Origin: Conoideocrella luteorostrata
Lineage: Eukaryota; Ascomycota; Sordariomycetes; Hypocreales; Clavicipitaceae
Direction of reading: 5' to 3'
Assembly: GCA_032433595.1 (NCBI GenBank)
Contig: JASWJB010000032.1
Location: 62,001 to 126,000, forward strand
DNA: 64,000 nucleotides
The position numbers were made by a program, and so were the translations under genes. This document shows positions 10,583 through 20,464 of the stretch, piece after piece; the first letter of the stretch is position 1, and each line of letters starts with the position of its first letter. A model generated the notes under the pieces. The model did no database searches, was not told the DNA's origin, and saw nothing but the letters and a program-made list of their open reading frames with translations.

Positions 10583-11425
10583 TCATCCTACAAACGGCAT
10601 CATCGTACCTACTCTGCCCCTATACACAACATACTCATCCCCAAAAAACTCGACCAGCTTCTGCTCCTCCAACCTGACCCTGCTACTGAAAAACTTCCAC
10701 AACACAAATCCATGCGCGACGAAGCAAGCCCCATTTCCTAGAACCAACTGCGTGCCTAGCCCCCAGTAGAAAAACCCGAAGTAGCTGGGATGCCTCAAGA
10801 CGCTGTACACTCCAGTCGTAACCAGCGTATGTGAATCAGCCTTCCTCGTCTGCACTGTATGGTTAAAGTTCGTGCCTGCGTGCAACATGGCCAGGGATCG
10901 GACTAGCTGGCCGGCCACGACCATTGCCAATCCCACCGCGAGTATTGTCCCGGATGCATAAGCCGGCGCCCAGTGTCGGTTTGGAAATAGCGTGTTGGTG
11001 ATGAGGCATTCGAGGCAGGCCATGCTATGGGCAATGGGGTAAGCTGGCCAGTTGGATGTGAGGAGGAAGGCGGACACAGTGGCCTCGGGGGTGTTCCGTT
11101 CAGCGGTGGTCCAGAATTCGAGGAAGTGGAAGAGGGAGAGGGCGGAGAGGAAGAAGGGGATGCGCCAGAGCGGAGAGGAAGAGAGTGCGAGTATGGCGAC
11201 GGTGCTGAGGAGGGCGGAGGAGAATGCGGTGCCGAGGATGAAGGCGCGGAGGGATATGCCTGAGAGGGACATGGGCTGGTTGGGGTAGAGTTGCTTGAGA
11301 GGCTGATTGTTCCAGGTCGGCCTCCGGGGGTGAGTGATGGTGTGGCGATGGTCAAAGTTGAGATGTGAAGACCACCGTGGCTCTGAGTTTTGGGCCTGAC
11401 GCTCTGAGTGCATGGCGGATATCAT
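10583..11425 (-). CDS. STE14: protein-S-isoprenylcysteine O-methyltransferase
   Basis: Single exon, 280 aa. The enzyme methylates the C-terminal prenylcysteine of CaaX proteins such as Ras and mating-factor precursors at the ER membrane. The C-terminal half carries the ICMT signature: HAGTNFNHTVQTRK, then HTLVTTGVYSVLRHPSYFGF, and a final RVRLEEQKLVEFFG block with the conserved Glu residues. At least four hydrophobic segments precede it. The ATG at 11425 gives a polar N-terminal extension, and the NQPMSLSGISLRAF segment that follows resembles the corresponding part of other fungal ICMTs. An internal ATG at 11272 would give a 229-aa protein close to yeast Ste14 in length, so the start is less certain than the identity. 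The gene converges on DGAT1, with 267 bp between stop codons. Confidence 0.92.
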   Translation of the reverse strand: MISAMHSERQAQNSEPRWSSHLNFDHRHTITHPRRPTWNNQPLKQLYPNQPMSLSGISLRAFILGTAFSSALLSTVAILALSSSPLWRIPFFLSALSLFHFLEFWTTAERNTPEATVSAFLLTSNWPAYPIAHSMACLECLITNTLFPNRHWAPAYASGTILAVGLAMVVAGQLVRSLAMLHAGTNFNHTVQTRKADSHTLVTTGVYSVLRHPSYFGFFYWGLGTQLVLGNGACFVAHGFVLWKFFSSRVRLEEQKLVEFFGDEYVVYRGRVGTMMPFVG

Positions 11426-12425
11426 GGTAACTAGTATCTTTGCGTTTTGAGACTGTGGTGGTGTATTGCAGATGTTGGAGGTTTATATGCTTTTGCTGAG
11501 GTGCAAAGCGCATGGTGAAAGTCTTCTTGAGATGAAAAATCTTGAACCCTGAGGCCTCTCGGCTGTGCAAGAATGCTTCTTCTTAGGGTTCCCCCCTTGT
11601 TGTTAGACGCATGTATTCAACGGATGGCTGTCTCTAGTGCGGCAGTGGATCTTAGATGTGTTTCTATATGAGATTGTTGCTACACAACAATGGCAAACGG
11701 GCCGGTTGATTGTTTGACTGTAAGCCGCCAAGCAACTGGTGAGAGAACAAATCGAGTGATAGGATGGTGGCTGACGTTTGCTACCTGCTGGGCGGACCTA
11801 TTTAGGTGTGGCTGGTGTGGCTGGCTGGATCGCGGCACAGGGGCATTTGAATAGTAGATCTAAGCTGTAGATTTGCATTTACAATACTCCGTAGGTTCCA
11901 GGGTACGTCATGCATGCAATTTTGGTGCTATGTAAGATGCCTGCAAACAATTATTACAATATTTCTGAGCTTCACGCTCAAAAGTTGTACAGCACCTACG
12001 GAGAGTGATTATCCACGGGCTCTCGTCAGGTGTCATGGCGCTCGTGACCATTGGTCAAGTCTACCTAGGTACTACAGTTTTATAACATTCCAAGTATGCA
12101 ACCACATATCGTAACAATCAATGAATGGATTGCAGCGGCTGTTGGATGGCACTAAAAACCCATGGTTTCGTTCCATCCTCAGTCGTTTTGTATGTTTGTT
12201 TGTTTGTTTGTTGATGGCTTGCTCTCGCTGAAATCTCTGATCAAATTGGCGTGCAGATTCGTCATCCGCAGCGTGCATTCTCTCGGCGAACTGTCATTCG
12301 CAATGCTCCATACGAGCTGCATGTCACTAGAGGTCTAGTTTGGCCTGTGGTGCTGGAATGTGAGCCGGCAGCTTTGTAAGCCAAGCACAGATTCCACTGT
12401 AGTCCGAACTCGCTGCCGTAATCGT
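11426..12425. promoter_or_regulatory. upstream region of STE14 and 3' flank of the TMEM170-like gene
   Basis: About 1 kb without a gene. It holds one TACTCCGTA at 11885-11893 and a (TGTT)n-type short repeat near 12189-12212. The first 300 bp upstream of STE14 presumably contain its promoter; no specific element can be named. Confidence 0.4.
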
Positions 12426-12907
12426 TCACAGACCGCCTTGAACTGAAAAGGACGAGATAATCACGATCAAGACGTTGATGAACCCCCACGTGCACGGAAT
12501 CCACGTGTTCATCTCGTAGTACCCAGCTTTATACACTGCCCCGAGTCTGCGCGTCGTTAGTCTCTCCCTCAAACGACTGCCAGAGGACTTGTAGATACGC
12601 ACATCAGGCCAACAATGCTTCCTGCGAGAATGGCTTCAATGCCTGCAATAAGGATGTATATAATAGGGACGGCCCACAGAAACCGCCACGAGGATTTCTT
12701 CAGGCCGTGATTGAACAGAGCTATAAGCACGGCGCCGAGGTGGAAGAACGTAAACGTAATCAGCGTCCAAATGACAGTAAACTTCCAGACGTCCGTGATG
12801 TAAAATAGGGTGTAGGCTCGGTTGGGTGTTAGGTCTTGGAGCGTTTTGACACTGAGCGATGGGAACGACGGTGTTTCGTAGTTCGGTGGAGGGTCGCCGT
12901 AGGACAT
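12426..12907 (-). CDS. TMEM170-family integral membrane protein
   Basis: Two exons, 141 aa: 12603-12907 and 12426-12546. The 56-bp intron has a GTGCGT donor, a CTAAC branch site and a CAG acceptor. The first exon alone would end in a misleading LMCVSTSPLAVV tail. The product has a short Pro-rich N-terminus (MSYGDPPPNYETPSFPSL), then three hydrophobic segments: the first follows WKFTVIWTLITF, the second is WAVPIIYILIAGIEAILAG, and the last is WIPCTWGFINVLIVIISSF, ending in SVQGGL. Number and spacing of the membrane segments fit the TMEM170 (Tmemb_170) family, which in animals shapes ER and nuclear-envelope membranes. The fungal role is not established. The gene is divergent from PEX8. Confidence 0.8.
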
Positions 12908-13359
12908 GGCGATCGCAAGGACGATTGCACCGCCTGTGTAGACGATGCTATCAACTTCGTAAGGCTGCCGTCATTGCAACGTGATCGAGACGATGGTCAA
13001 CAGGGTCAACAAGGTCAACAGGGTGTACTGTCTGTCGCGACGTTCTGACGTGCCGTGGTGATGGAGATTGTTGCTTGCGCAGGGGTCTCGCTTGCTCCAC
13101 GCTCTGACGTCTGACGCTTGCGGGTAGGCACTTTGCGCGGCTGTGTCTGGGCAATATTCAAGCCTCGGCAAAAGCCAGGCTCGTGGGCCGCCTGTCACTG
13201 GCTGCTACCCACTCCAACTTCTGCGCAAATAGCTTCCGTCTGCGAACTTCCGACTAAATAGTTACCAAGCCAGACAGAAACTTCCTGGCTTCGCTTTTAC
13301 ATCTCCACAACGAACGAGCAGCAATTGCAGCAGCTGGCCCCTGAACCCAATGCATCAAC
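12908..13359. promoter_or_regulatory. divergent promoter between TMEM170-like gene and PEX8
   Basis: 452 bp with no gene. Near its left end are three direct copies of GGTCAACA at 12995-13002, 13004-13011 and 13013-13020, spaced exactly 9 bp apart. These may be a small tandem repeat or a cluster of protein-binding sites. Confidence 0.45.
12995..13020. repeat. 9-bp tandem repeat, three GGTCAACA units
   Basis: GGTCAACA occurs three times with a 9-bp period, separated by single G or A bases, in the shared promoter of the TMEM170-like gene and PEX8. A diverged array with the same TGTTGACC core on the other strand occurs at about 51191-51215. Confidence 0.8.
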
Positions 13360-15417
13360 ATGCCCGCCGACAGACTCCTTAACACTGTCCTGCAGTACTA
13401 CCAGGACGTTCACGATGCCGCAAAGACCGATCAAATCATCGGCTCTACGGTCCATCTGCTCACCCAGCTTTCCAACCCGCTGAACCTCGGCGTTCTCACT
13501 TCACAGCTCCTCACGGCGCCAGCCATCTGGCACCGCCAGGATGGACCCCGGACGGCTCTTCGAATCATCAGCGTGTACAACACTGCTGCGGTTCGCGTGC
13601 GAGACAACGAAGTCGAGGCTGCCAAGCGTAGAGGGCCGGTCGATGGTGGTGGCCTCCGATGCGAGGAATGGACCCGGGCGGTGGTCAAAGGCGCCGACGA
13701 TCGATCTCGGCGATGGCAGCATTTGCTTGTTTTAACAGGCGTTCTCATGGGCATGGAGGGCAATGACAGGCATACCTTGCCAAGACCTTTGCGCAATACT
13801 TTGGAGCAAGCTGTTGTCATGGCGGCTAACCTCGCTCTCGAGGGCAATATTGAGGACGGTCCTGCGGCAGCGGCGTCTATTGTCACAGCTCTCAATTTTG
13901 GCTTCCCACTGCTCTCAGAACACCACAGAGCCCGAATAAGTTGCAATGCGCTGCTACCAATTGCGGTCTGGGCCATCACTGGGGAAGAAGGATTTTGCGA
14001 CGCTCAGTTCCTCCGCTCTGTCGATCGCGATACCACCTTGCAACCGGGCCATGTGTTTGCATGGCCGGCGCAGTCCAGTTCGTGCAATTTACTGCGAGAG
14101 ATGGATAAGCAGCCATTCATGGCAAATATGGGACCTCTTTCCAAATTGACAGCATTCGCTGTACAGCACGCTACCGATACCGCGGTGGTATTACAAGCAC
14201 AGGACGCCCTTCTCGTCTTTACAGCCAGAGTTCTTGATGCCTGGCAAAAGAATCGGTTTAGTGAGATCGATCCTTCGTTTGAAGGCTCTCACCTGAGTCC
14301 CGAAACTGCACAGACTACCTGGCCCCTGCTGTGGCAGGTGTTCAGAAAACTCATGTTCGGTACCACAGCTGTCCTGCAAGCAATCGTGGCTCGCAGCCTA
14401 CTAGATCCGCATATGCTAATGCATGGCATGGCACCCAGCATTGCTTCAAAGTCACTGCAAATCCTGCGCAACATGTTCTTCATCTCAAACCGAAACGGAA
14501 ACAGTGCCTTTCAGGTCTACACATTTGCATATATGACCTCTCTTGACGTTCTTAGCCGGGATGCCCTTGCCTCAGAGGCTTTTTTGAGAGAAATTCGACC
14601 TGCTGACGCCATCCTCATTCCGTCGACACACATTCACAAAACTCTTGACCTATACTATCTTAATGTTGCGGAGCATCTCCCGCTTGCATTACCCACTGCG
14701 GCCTGCGAGACTCTCATTATCAAATCTGCCATATCATACCTATCCCAAGAGGGTCCTATGCCGCCATCTATGGCTGAGATTTTCGAATCAGCCCACAGCG
14801 CCACCCTATCAGTGCTCTCGTGCCCTCAGCATAGCGCACTTACCATTAAGATCACCCCATTCTATATTGTGAAACTGTTTGATTCATTCCCTCAGCAAAT
14901 ATCACCACGCCAATTCCGTGTCGCTTTCAAGACTGTCATGGAAATCGTATCACCTCCGTTCCCGATCGCAGCCATGGAACCGCATCTATCCGAAACGCTA
15001 CTGGAAATGCTTCACAATAAGTTGACAACGGCCAGTGCGCAGCTCCTGCCCAACGCCCCTGACTCGGTATCTCAGGCCCTCGAAGAAACTCAACAAGAAC
15101 CCTTATCAGAACAAAGCGCTCTGGTCATGACACTGATTGACTCGATACCGTTCTTGCCGATCCCCCTTGTGGAAGAGTGGCTCGCAATCACTGCCGAAGC
15201 CATGAATAAGATCGAAGATCCCAGATTGAAAGTATCTGTAAAGAAGAGGTTTTGGGATATTCTTGTCAATGGAGAGATGGATGTCGAAAGGTCCACGATT
15301 GGCGTGGCATGGTGGGGGACCAAAGGCGGACGTGAGCTGGTCTTGCTTGGTGTTGCACAGCAGCCGCCAATGATGAGTGGTGCTTTAAACGGCGGCGCTA
15401 CTTCTAGCCGGTTGTAA
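13360..15417 (+). CDS. PEX8: peroxin 8, intraperoxisomal organiser of matrix protein import
   Basis: Single exon, 685 aa. Pex8 sits on the inner face of the peroxisomal membrane and links the docking and RING subcomplexes of the import machinery. The protein ends in SRL, a canonical PTS1 tripeptide, as expected for Pex8. Its body is an all-helical, Leu-rich sequence with no enzymatic motif. Length fits filamentous-fungal Pex8 (about 680-710 aa), and the N-terminus (MPADRLLNTVLQYYQDVHDA) is as I recall for this family. The identification rests on general resemblance plus the PTS1; a sequence search should confirm it. The ATG at 13360 follows a CA-rich leader (atcaacatgcccgc). Confidence 0.72.
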   Translation: MPADRLLNTVLQYYQDVHDAAKTDQIIGSTVHLLTQLSNPLNLGVLTSQLLTAPAIWHRQDGPRTALRIISVYNTAAVRVRDNEVEAAKRRGPVDGGGLRCEEWTRAVVKGADDRSRRWQHLLVLTGVLMGMEGNDRHTLPRPLRNTLEQAVVMAANLALEGNIEDGPAAAASIVTALNFGFPLLSEHHRARISCNALLPIAVWAITGEEGFCDAQFLRSVDRDTTLQPGHVFAWPAQSSSCNLLREMDKQPFMANMGPLSKLTAFAVQHATDTAVVLQAQDALLVFTARVLDAWQKNRFSEIDPSFEGSHLSPETAQTTWPLLWQVFRKLMFGTTAVLQAIVARSLLDPHMLMHGMAPSIASKSLQILRNMFFISNRNGNSAFQVYTFAYMTSLDVLSRDALASEAFLREIRPADAILIPSTHIHKTLDLYYLNVAEHLPLALPTAACETLIIKSAISYLSQEGPMPPSMAEIFESAHSATLSVLSCPQHSALTIKITPFYIVKLFDSFPQQISPRQFRVAFKTVMEIVSPPFPIAAMEPHLSETLLEMLHNKLTTASAQLLPNAPDSVSQALEETQQEPLSEQSALVMTLIDSIPFLPIPLVEEWLAITAEAMNKIEDPRLKVSVKKRFWDILVNGEMDVERSTIGVAWWGTKGGRELVLLGVAQQPPMMSGALNGGATSSRL

Positions 15418-18400
15418 GATTATGGAAATAACGGACGATGCTCATGATAAAATAAGATAGGAGCTGCTTTGGGTTTTATGATTCACTAGAGCTCCCACAG
15501 GTATCTCTCATCTTGTATATCATGGCCTTTTACGCTAGACATAAAAAGCTGCATTCCTCATCGCTCGATCTTGAGCCGCATAAAATATATAAAACCTTCT
15601 TCGGTTCACTTCACGGCAGTAATATGTCTCTTGCGCTAATTATCTCCCAACTCTATTTTTCGGCATATCCTACAACTGAGTTATGGGCTTCTAGTTCTCA
15701 CCTGGATTCTTCTACAGCAGGTCATAACACTCATTTCTGTTCGCGCTACAGGCTCAGATATTCTAGATGACCGCTCCCTCATACCCGGCGCCACATCTAC
15801 AATGGTTATCCGTCATGCTTCTGGTCCCACCGAGGCGCAGCTCCAAACTGTTCGCTCCTCGTCGCTCCATTTACCGCTAGCTACGGGCAAAGCCGATCTA
15901 TTGGAGTTCAAGTTGTAGTGGATTTTCCCAACATGTGACAAAGCTACAAAATTAATGTCTGGGAAGTAGCATGGACAGTTTGCTAACGTACTTGGTGCTG
16001 CATTTTGTGTGTATATGATGAACACCCTCCTTTTGGCAGCAGTCTTTGCCATCTTGGCCAGGCCAGATATGCATCTAGTGGTAACCTTAGACTTTGGACT
16101 TTAAGAGGCACCCGGAGCCCACTTGAAGACGGAAATTGCCTTGCAGCATGATGGAATTAGTGTTCAAGCATTTTTTCATATATGCTCTCGCCGGCGGCGG
16201 CAGTACGTGCATACTATCTGTCGGGTTCTGCGGTATATGAGTGACGAATTCGCTCCTCCATGTCCCGTATAATTGCCTCATTTCTAAACGCACTTACAAT
16301 TTCTGTTGGGTTCTCTCTCCAATAATCCATTGCGTTCTTGGATAATGAGAAAAACCCGTGAAACTTACTTTCCAATACGTTGCTCCATACAATCGCACCA
16401 CTGACGACATGGCTTCCCCCGCCTCACGACAGCCAGCACCAGTGGCATAAACGCCCGGAAACCGCCGAACCAGACGCGAGAACTAGACGTTTCCCATGCG
16501 AGCAATTACGGACATGTTGCATCATCGTCCCAGAAGGTACACCCAATCAATTTTTTTGGGCGTTAGTCGTGTTCCAACAGTGCCGTCACCATTCCTAATG
16601 GTGTGACGGCTGGTCATGGTGCTTGCTCCCCAGCTGCAGCAGCACCTTGATGACTTGACTGTAACTCTCGCGTGCACTTAATATCTCAGTCACGTATTGT
16701 AGGTACATCCTGCTCATGCCCTTGGATATGAGGTAATTCTGATTCCCAGGTTCCGTTGTCTTAATCTTCTCCTCCAGATGTTACTTCCATCCCTTGTTCC
16801 ATCTTCCCAGCATGAACGGGAAATGGACGAGACCTGGGGTTGCGACAAGCCATAAACACCACATTTACCCCTCAGATACTTGCCTTGCCCCTGCTTAGAC
16901 ACTCATTCCTACCTACTTGGCATGTACGGTCGTGTCCCTTGTTGGTGCATAGTACGCTTGCTACTGGCTCGGATTTGGTGGCTTTTTCATCCCCATCACA
17001 GAATTACTAGCTCTGTGTCTCTCTGCGTCCAGTCCCGGTATGCCCGAGGTCTCCATTACCCATCCAAATCATCATATTTATGTATTCGGTACTCGCGCAG
17101 AGTCGTTGTTCCAACCCAACACATGGTATCGTAACAAAAACGAGACGTATCGTCCAAAACAAAGTCCGCCAACAGAATCTGCCCCTACTAAACGAAGCTA
17201 AATAGCACCCTGTCAAAGTCCCACGTTTTGTTGGACACCACGCATTTGGCGCCGTCGTATGTATGAACCGCGCATGTACATACGATAGTGCCATGTACTG
17301 CCACAGCCTCTATGCGCACCACATTTCCCTGCATTACGCAATAATTTCACGGATCTAAAATCTGAATGCTAAATCGAGCTTCCACCTGGGTATGAATCGC
17401 CTGGGCCCTTGGGAGGCCCCTTGGCGGCCGCCCTGCCCTCTTCCTGGCCAACCCCCGCCTAACGTTACCCCGCTTGGCAGGGAAGCTCCTGCCTCCTCGT
17501 AGCTCCAAGCCCAGGCAATCAGGGACGTAACTACAACACGGGGGGGGGGGAAAGGTGCCAGTGGTGCGTCTGGATGTGGGAACACATGGGCGGGAGATGA
17601 CGACAGTCTCGCACCGTCTCATCTTCACCCGCATCAACCACATCCACCTCTTTGCTCAAGTTCTAGCTGTCGATCTGGCCGCCACCTTTTACTGGCTGGA
17701 CATCATATCACCTTTACGGAGTACAAACTAACGATTTTGGTGCCTTCTCGCCGCTACTCGCTACAGCCCCACCCAAGTGGTCCGATTGAATTCATTATCA
17801 CGTACCTACAGGTGATATCAGCTGCCTCCTCACATGAGCTCCCTTCCTTATTACTAATAAGAGCCTCTCTACCAAGTGCGGTAATTTGAACCCCTTTGCT
17901 GGGCTTAAACACGCTCTTTCGCATTTTTGTGGTATTATGGGTGCTTAGAATTCATTGGGCGTGTAGGGCATTTTGGTGTACCGCAAGTCATCAAGAAGAA
18001 AAAGGGCCGAGAGTGGGAAAGGGGGCCCAAGTTGGGAGGTACATTACTTGGACTGCTCAGAATTCTGGGAGATACATGAGCCACGACATATGCCATTCCA
18101 CTACATATGCACCAAGTCAAATTGGTGCCGCAACGTTGGCTCGACTTGCTCTCCAGTTCTGCTGCCACAACTAAGACACCTAGCGCAATTTCCAAGATAA
18201 GCCGACCGCTCTGTCTCTCGATGACTGCGTACGAAACCGACCGTCGCAAACTTTATAGAGGCTGAACGTACTCCGTACTCTATGGTGTAATTGCGGAGTT
18301 GCTGCATCTCATAACGAACGGCAAGCAATGCCGTCTGTGGTGCGGAGTAGGTTCCACGATCCATGCTCAACTGTGGGGCAGCTCCATCGTCACGGCTTTG

Positions 18401-18842
18401 GCCGTCAACCGTGGACAAGCTGAGGTACCCATTCAGCTGGGCCAGGCCATGATTAGTACCTACCTGCTTCGGAGGTGACGATGACCGTGAACTCGAAGAG
18501 AATAGCAAGTTCTGAAGGAGGGGCAGTGGATGTGGCGTAGCAAAATGGGGGACCGGGAAAGCTGCGCATTCGTCGATCCAGGAAGCTCCAGATCGAGCTG
18601 GACCCAGCTTGCTTCCACCATCACATACCTATGTCCACGCCAGACAGAAGGGGAGAAACAAAAATGATGTAAAGCCTGGTCAAGGTGGTGTCCATCTCCG
18701 GTGCGCATATATTTCAGCCTATCGCCCGGTAGCTTCTGGTTAGCTTTCTCACTGATCTCATATCTTGAATCACCAAGAAGACATTGGATGCCACAACAAG
18801 ACCTTTCTCAACTTACAACTTTACACACATATATCTTTCACC
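15418..18842. other. 3.4 kb gene desert
   Basis: No open frame here has a family resemblance or a convincing exon structure. The stretch contains TACGGAGTA at 17715-17723, TACTCCGTA at 18269-18277, and an 11-base G homopolymer near 17540-17550. Part of the right end is the promoter of the Gly/Ser-rich gene. Base composition is not strongly AT-rich, so heavy RIP is not evident. A non-coding transcript cannot be excluded. Confidence 0.4.
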
Positions 18843-20037
18843 ATGTCTTATCGCGACAACGACAACGACAACGTAAGCTTCACTGCCGTCACGGTAGATT
18901 GAGAGATGTAGTAAAGAGGCTCATCTCAAGCTACCCCGCAACTCCTAGTTCCATTCATGCTGATGCGTACCATATCTCCAGTCCGGCTACGGTGGCAGCG
19001 GCGGCAACCAGGATAGCTACGTAAGACTATACTATACATTATTCACGTACATGACACCAGAATGGGATTTTAGCTAACATCCTACTTGACAGGGTTCGTC
19101 CAACCGTCGTGACAATGACAGCTACGGCTCCGGAGGTAATGACTCTTATGGCTCATCCGGCCGTACAGGTGGAGATGACAGTTTCGGCTCTTCTGGTCGC
19201 ACTGGTGGCAACGACTCCTATGGCTCTTCTGGCCGTACCGGAGGCGGTAACACTTTTGGCTCCTCTGGCCGTGATAATGATGACAGCTTCGGCTCATCTG
19301 GCCGCACTGGCGGCACCGATACATACGGCTCTTCAGGCCGCACTGGCGGCAGTGACTCATATGGCTCATCAGGCCGCACAGGAGGTCTTGGATCCTCTGG
19401 GCGTGATGATGACGACAGCTTCGGTTCCTCCGGCCGCACTGGTGGCACCGACACATACGGCTCTTCTGGCCGCACTGGAGGTACTGACTCCTACGGTTCC
19501 TCTGGCCGCACCGGAGGCAGTGACACCTACGGATCGTCCGGCCGCACTGGCGACAATGATTCATACGGCTCATCTGGACGCACTGGCGGCACCGATACAT
19601 ATGGCTCTTCTGGTCGCACTGGCGGTAGTGACTCGTATGGCTCCTCTGGTCGCACCGGAGGTCTTGGCTCCTCTGGCCGTGATGATGACGACAGCTTCGG
19701 TTCCTCCGGCCGCACTGGGGGCAGCGACACCTACGGATCGTCTGGTCGCACAGGCGGCACTGACACCTACGGATCGTCCGGCCGCACTGGCGACAATGAT
19801 TCATACGGCTCTTCTGGGCGCACTGGAGGCAGCGACAACTATGGCTCTTCCGGAAACACTGGCAGCTACGGTTCCGGTGGCAACGACTCGTACGGCTCTA
19901 GCCGCCGTGACGATGACAACAACAACAACAAGAGCAGCACCTCTGGCAAGATTCTGGAGAAGGTGGGCAATGTTCTTGGTAACGAAAAGTTGGCTGAGAA
20001 GGGCCGTGACAAGCAGGGCCGCAATGACGAGTACTAA
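18843..20037 (+). CDS. Gly/Ser-rich tandem-repeat protein with a CsbD-like C-terminus
   Basis: Three exons, 337 aa: 18843-18872, 18982-19020 and 19093-20037. Exon 1 encodes MSYRDNDNDN and exon 2 SGYGGSGGNQDSY. Exon 3 carries about twenty imperfect copies of a YGSSGRTGGxD unit, some with SFGSSGR or DDDD variants. The C-terminus is different: GKILEKVGNVLGNEKLAEKG, then a short charged tail ending NDEY. This resembles the CsbD-like motif of stress-induced hydrophilic proteins. No signal peptide or membrane segment is present, and the composition predicts a disordered, highly soluble protein. A stress-protective (hydrophilin-like) role is an inference. All three exons share phase 0 and have good GT-AG ends. 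Long open frames on the other strand arise from the repeat. Confidence 0.8.
19130..19860 (+). repeat. coding tandem repeat (GSSGRTGG-type units)
   Basis: Imperfect repeats of about 30-39 bp encode [SF]YGSSGRTGG with spacer Asp/Ser/Thr residues. Longer blocks are also duplicated, for example the DDDSFGSSGRTGG block at about 19408-19445 and again near 19683-19720, which suggests growth by unequal recombination. Confidence 0.85.
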
Positions 20038-20464
20038 ATCGTGGGGCGATGGTTGATTGTAGGGGGAATCCTTGGGTTTACGCAAATGAATTGATATTTT
20101 CTGATTACTACGGATACAATCTCCCCAGGTGGTGAAGCAACGTGAGGTGTCGCTTATGATAGTTTCTGATTTTTGGGACTCTATTATAGCTGGATTCCAA
20201 ATTGACCACAAAACCTTCAAGGTCTCCTCCCGATCCCCCCTTCATCTCGACTGACCAGAATGTGAACACACTGGTTAGTGTAAAGTTAAAGGTCTAGATG
20301 TTTGACGAATAGTTGCATTGCATGCGGTCATTCCCGGTACAAATAGAAGGGGGTCAAATTGGTAAGAAATCGGGTCGTAACACTCTGGCCTGTAAACTAT
20401 CTCATGCAAATTATGCCATACCCATGTAGCATCAAAAGCTCCTACGTCATCCTGCTCCATGCTC
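20038..20464. other. convergent intergenic region, no gene seen
   Basis: 427 bp between the stop codons of the repeat-protein gene and the phospholipase C gene. It should hold both 3' ends; I see no further feature. Confidence 0.5.

Noticed and set aside
19082..19804. 240-codon minus-strand open frame rich in Cys, Arg and His, plus long plus-strand and minus-strand frames over the same repeat
   Set aside because: They are mirror frames of the Gly/Ser-rich tandem repeat. The repeat codon pattern leaves other frames open, and the spliced plus-strand model with a CsbD-like C-terminus is clearly the real one.
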